NCBI GenBank assembly: GCA_964506645.1
Contig: CAZDML010000098.1
Coordinates: forward strand, 1 to 7,911
Reading direction: 5' to 3'
Origin: CAZDML01 sp964506645
GTDB taxonomy: Bacteria; Elusimicrobiota; Elusimicrobia; 2-01-FULL-59-12
DNA: 7,911 nucleotides
Shown piece after piece: positions 6,418 through 7,911 of this stretch. The notes under the pieces are model-generated. The model searched no databases. It was given only the letters and a program-made list of their open reading frames with translations, and was not told the origin of the DNA. Position 1 is the first letter of the stretch, and the number at the start of each line of letters is the position of its first letter. The translations under genes were made by a program, and so were the position numbers.

Positions 6418-7911
6418 TTACGCGGTAATTTTGAAGGCGCCGTGGTGGCGCTTCTGACCGTCTTCCGAAGGCGCTTTACCGCGCCACAAGGTTCCGAAGA
6501 ACCCGATCGCAGCAACTCCCGTGATAATGACAATGCCCGTCCACGGCGATCCCTGTGCCGCCCCCATAATGGCAAACATGGCCATGACGCCACCGGCTCC
6601 GGCAAACGCATTGCGAGCCGCACGCAGCACGAGCGGCGCGGGCGCTTTGGCGGTCGGTTCGTCGTTCTCGTCACGACGTGCGGCCACCGGTTGAATGGTT
6701 TCTGCGCGATGGGATTTAAACGCCAAGGCCGACGCGGTCATCGTCGAGGCCACCACCACCCCCTGCACCACCATCGGAACAATCGGACCCAGCGCTGCCA
6801 ACAGCGGAATCGACAAGCCTGCGATCATTGGCAGGAAGCGAATGCCGGTTTCTAAATTGAAGGAAGGTTTCTTGGCTGGAGCCGACGGAATGCCCATCAC
6901 TTTCCGCACGCCCGCTGCCAAAAGTTGGGCCGTCATACCGACAGCCATCACGGCTAGCATCGGCGCTCCATGCGCCAGGAGAACAACGCTCGTCACCGCC
7001 GCTGCGACGGTGGCGATGTCGCGCGTCACCCCTACTGCCAGCGCTTCGGGAATAATCGGGGAACGTGCGCGCAGATCGGCCGGAATCGCTTCTTGAGCGG
7101 CCTTGGAACGCGCCTCATGCGCTTTGGCAATAGCGGCTTGATAGGTGCTGTATTGCGCCGCCGTGATCACGGCATAGGCGTAATTCGCCGCGCTGGCAAC
7201 CGTTTGAACGGACACACCGTCCGGCGCAACGAGAATAAGGGTTTGTTTGGCACTCTTGGATCCCTTTGCGGCATCCACGGCGTTGGTGATCGCGGATTTC
7301 AGTGCACGATCGGCGCCGGACGCCGGCAGAACGTCGCTAACGGTACTCGAGACCAGACTGTGCACGCGGGCAAAGGCCTTGGCCTGATCGCCTTTCAATT
7401 TGCGGCCAAAACGATCGAGCGTTTTGCGCGTGAAGGACGATACCGCGGCGGCATCGGCGACATCGAGGGTGGTATTCTTGCCCAATTCCGACGATAAATG
7501 ATCCATAAACTGTTTGAGCAGCGCATTGGCGGTGCCCGCTTGTTTGCCGCCTTCGATGGAAAGTTCCATCAGCGCAGACAGCAGCGCATCGACCGGAGAC
7601 GCGGCCGTATACGTGATGGGTGCAAAGAGGGCGGTTTCATTGCGAATCGCTTCGCTGGCCTTCGCATTTAAGCCTTCGGTCTTGGCGATATCGGCCTGCG
7701 TATGGGCTGTGGCCTTTAAATAGGTAGAGAGGGCGGTTTCAACCGCAGCATTGTCATGCGCGCTGGCAATGGTCGTCGCCAAGGCTTCGGTTCGTTCATC
7801 GAGTGACAGGAGTCCCACGCTGGCGGCTTGAGCCACAAGCGGTGCGTTAGCACGAAGCTCGGCCAGCGCCTGATCCAATTCGGTTTGAGCGGCTTTGACC
7901 TTTTCCTGCGA
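6418..7911 (-). CDS. Long alanine-rich membrane protein, C-terminal 497 residues (5' end beyond window)
   Basis: The frame is open from the right edge to TAA at 6420-6418. The true start lies outside; a TTG at 7878 is internal and has no ribosome site in view. Visible residues 1 to about 290 are Ala-, Lys- and Glu-rich, mostly helical and without a domain I recognise. One short strand-like element, QTLILVAPDGVSV, is present near 221-233. Hydrophobic pairs follow at about 298-336, 357-398 and 434-478, suggesting about six membrane segments in three hairpins with charged linkers (for example 399-430). A basic tail ends GKAPSEDGQKRHHGAFKITA. There is no cysteine. Composition, strand and low Cys match the giant gene to the left, so it may be the end of another giant envelope protein. 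An intrinsic terminator at 6393-6351 closes the gene. Function unknown. Confidence 0.85.
   Translation of the reverse strand, partial: SQEKVKAAQTELDQALAELRANAPLVAQAASVGLLSLDERTEALATTIASAHDNAAVETALSTYLKATAHTQADIAKTEGLNAKASEAIRNETALFAPITYTAASPVDALLSALMELSIEGGKQAGTANALLKQFMDHLSSELGKNTTLDVADAAAVSSFTRKTLDRFGRKLKGDQAKAFARVHSLVSSTVSDVLPASGADRALKSAITNAVDAAKGSKSAKQTLILVAPDGVSVQTVASAANYAYAVITAAQYSTYQAAIAKAHEARSKAAQEAIPADLRARSPIIPEALAVGVTRDIATVAAAVTSVVLLAHGAPMLAVMAVGMTAQLLAAGVRKVMGIPSAPAKKPSFNLETGIRFLPMIAGLSIPLLAALGPIVPMVVQGVVVASTMTASALAFKSHRAETIQPVAARRDENDEPTAKAPAPLVLRAARNAFAGAGGVMAMFAIMGAAQGSPWTGIVIITGVAAIGFFGTLWRGKAPSEDGQKRHHGAFKITA

Noticed and set aside
6433..6454. GC-rich inverted repeat (GAAGGCGCC / GGCGCTTC) as a terminator for the toxin-antitoxin operon
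   Set aside because: No T-run follows on the plus strand, and the repeat encodes the last codons of the minus-strand protein.
6442..7497. Several plus-strand frames opposite the second long gene
   Set aside because: Overlapping in different phases, with low-complexity or Arg/His-rich translations and no upstream ribosome sites. The minus-strand frame has clear membrane segments and its own terminator.
1..7911. CRISPR array, tRNA, rRNA, transposase or insertion-sequence ends
   Set aside because: I saw no regularly spaced repeats, no cloverleaf or rRNA signature, no transposase motif, and no flanking inverted or direct repeats around the toxin-antitoxin operon.

Overview
The window reads as a bacterial chromosomal fragment dominated by very long minus-strand reading frames, with one small plus-strand operon between them. 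The best guess for the source is a Candidatus Omnitrophota (Omnitrophica) bacterium or a close relative. The reasons are an uninterrupted frame of at least 1,762 codons, and the N-terminal domain of that frame (motifs IQDLHAN, EGVDDPALY, TGGFHT), which resembles from memory a domain common in Omnitrophota proteins. No rRNA, tRNA or marker protein is present, so the taxonomic call is an inference.

Positions 1-5287 (minus strand) hold the 5' part of a giant gene that runs off the left edge. Its visible product is a signal peptide, a ChaN/EreA-like domain, about eight membrane segments with soluble loops, and then some 800 residues of charged, helix-rich, probably coiled-coil sequence. I translated the frame across the whole interval and found no stop. 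Just upstream lies a strong Shine-Dalgarno that fits a nine-codon mini-ORF rather than the giant gene; the mini-ORF stop overlaps the giant gene start as ATGA.

Positions 5314-5704 are intergenic and visibly more AT-rich. They contain a run of C-blocks (G-blocks on the minus strand, a strong G-quadruplex motif), a good plus-strand promoter, and a palindrome placed like an autoregulatory operator.

Positions 5705-6411 (plus strand) are a toxin-first type II toxin-antitoxin operon of the HI1419/HI1420 (HigBA-like) kind. The two genes overlap by 16 bases.

Positions 6418-7911 (minus strand) are the C-terminal 497 codons of a second long gene that enters from the right edge. It has a helical part followed by paired membrane segments. 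Its intrinsic terminator lies inside the 3' coding end of the convergent antitoxin gene.

The two long minus-strand genes are alike in base use, orientation and extreme cysteine poverty (one Cys in about 2,260 residues). The toxin-antitoxin pair differs in all three (five Cys in 239 residues). It looks like a later arrival between two co-directional envelope-protein genes.
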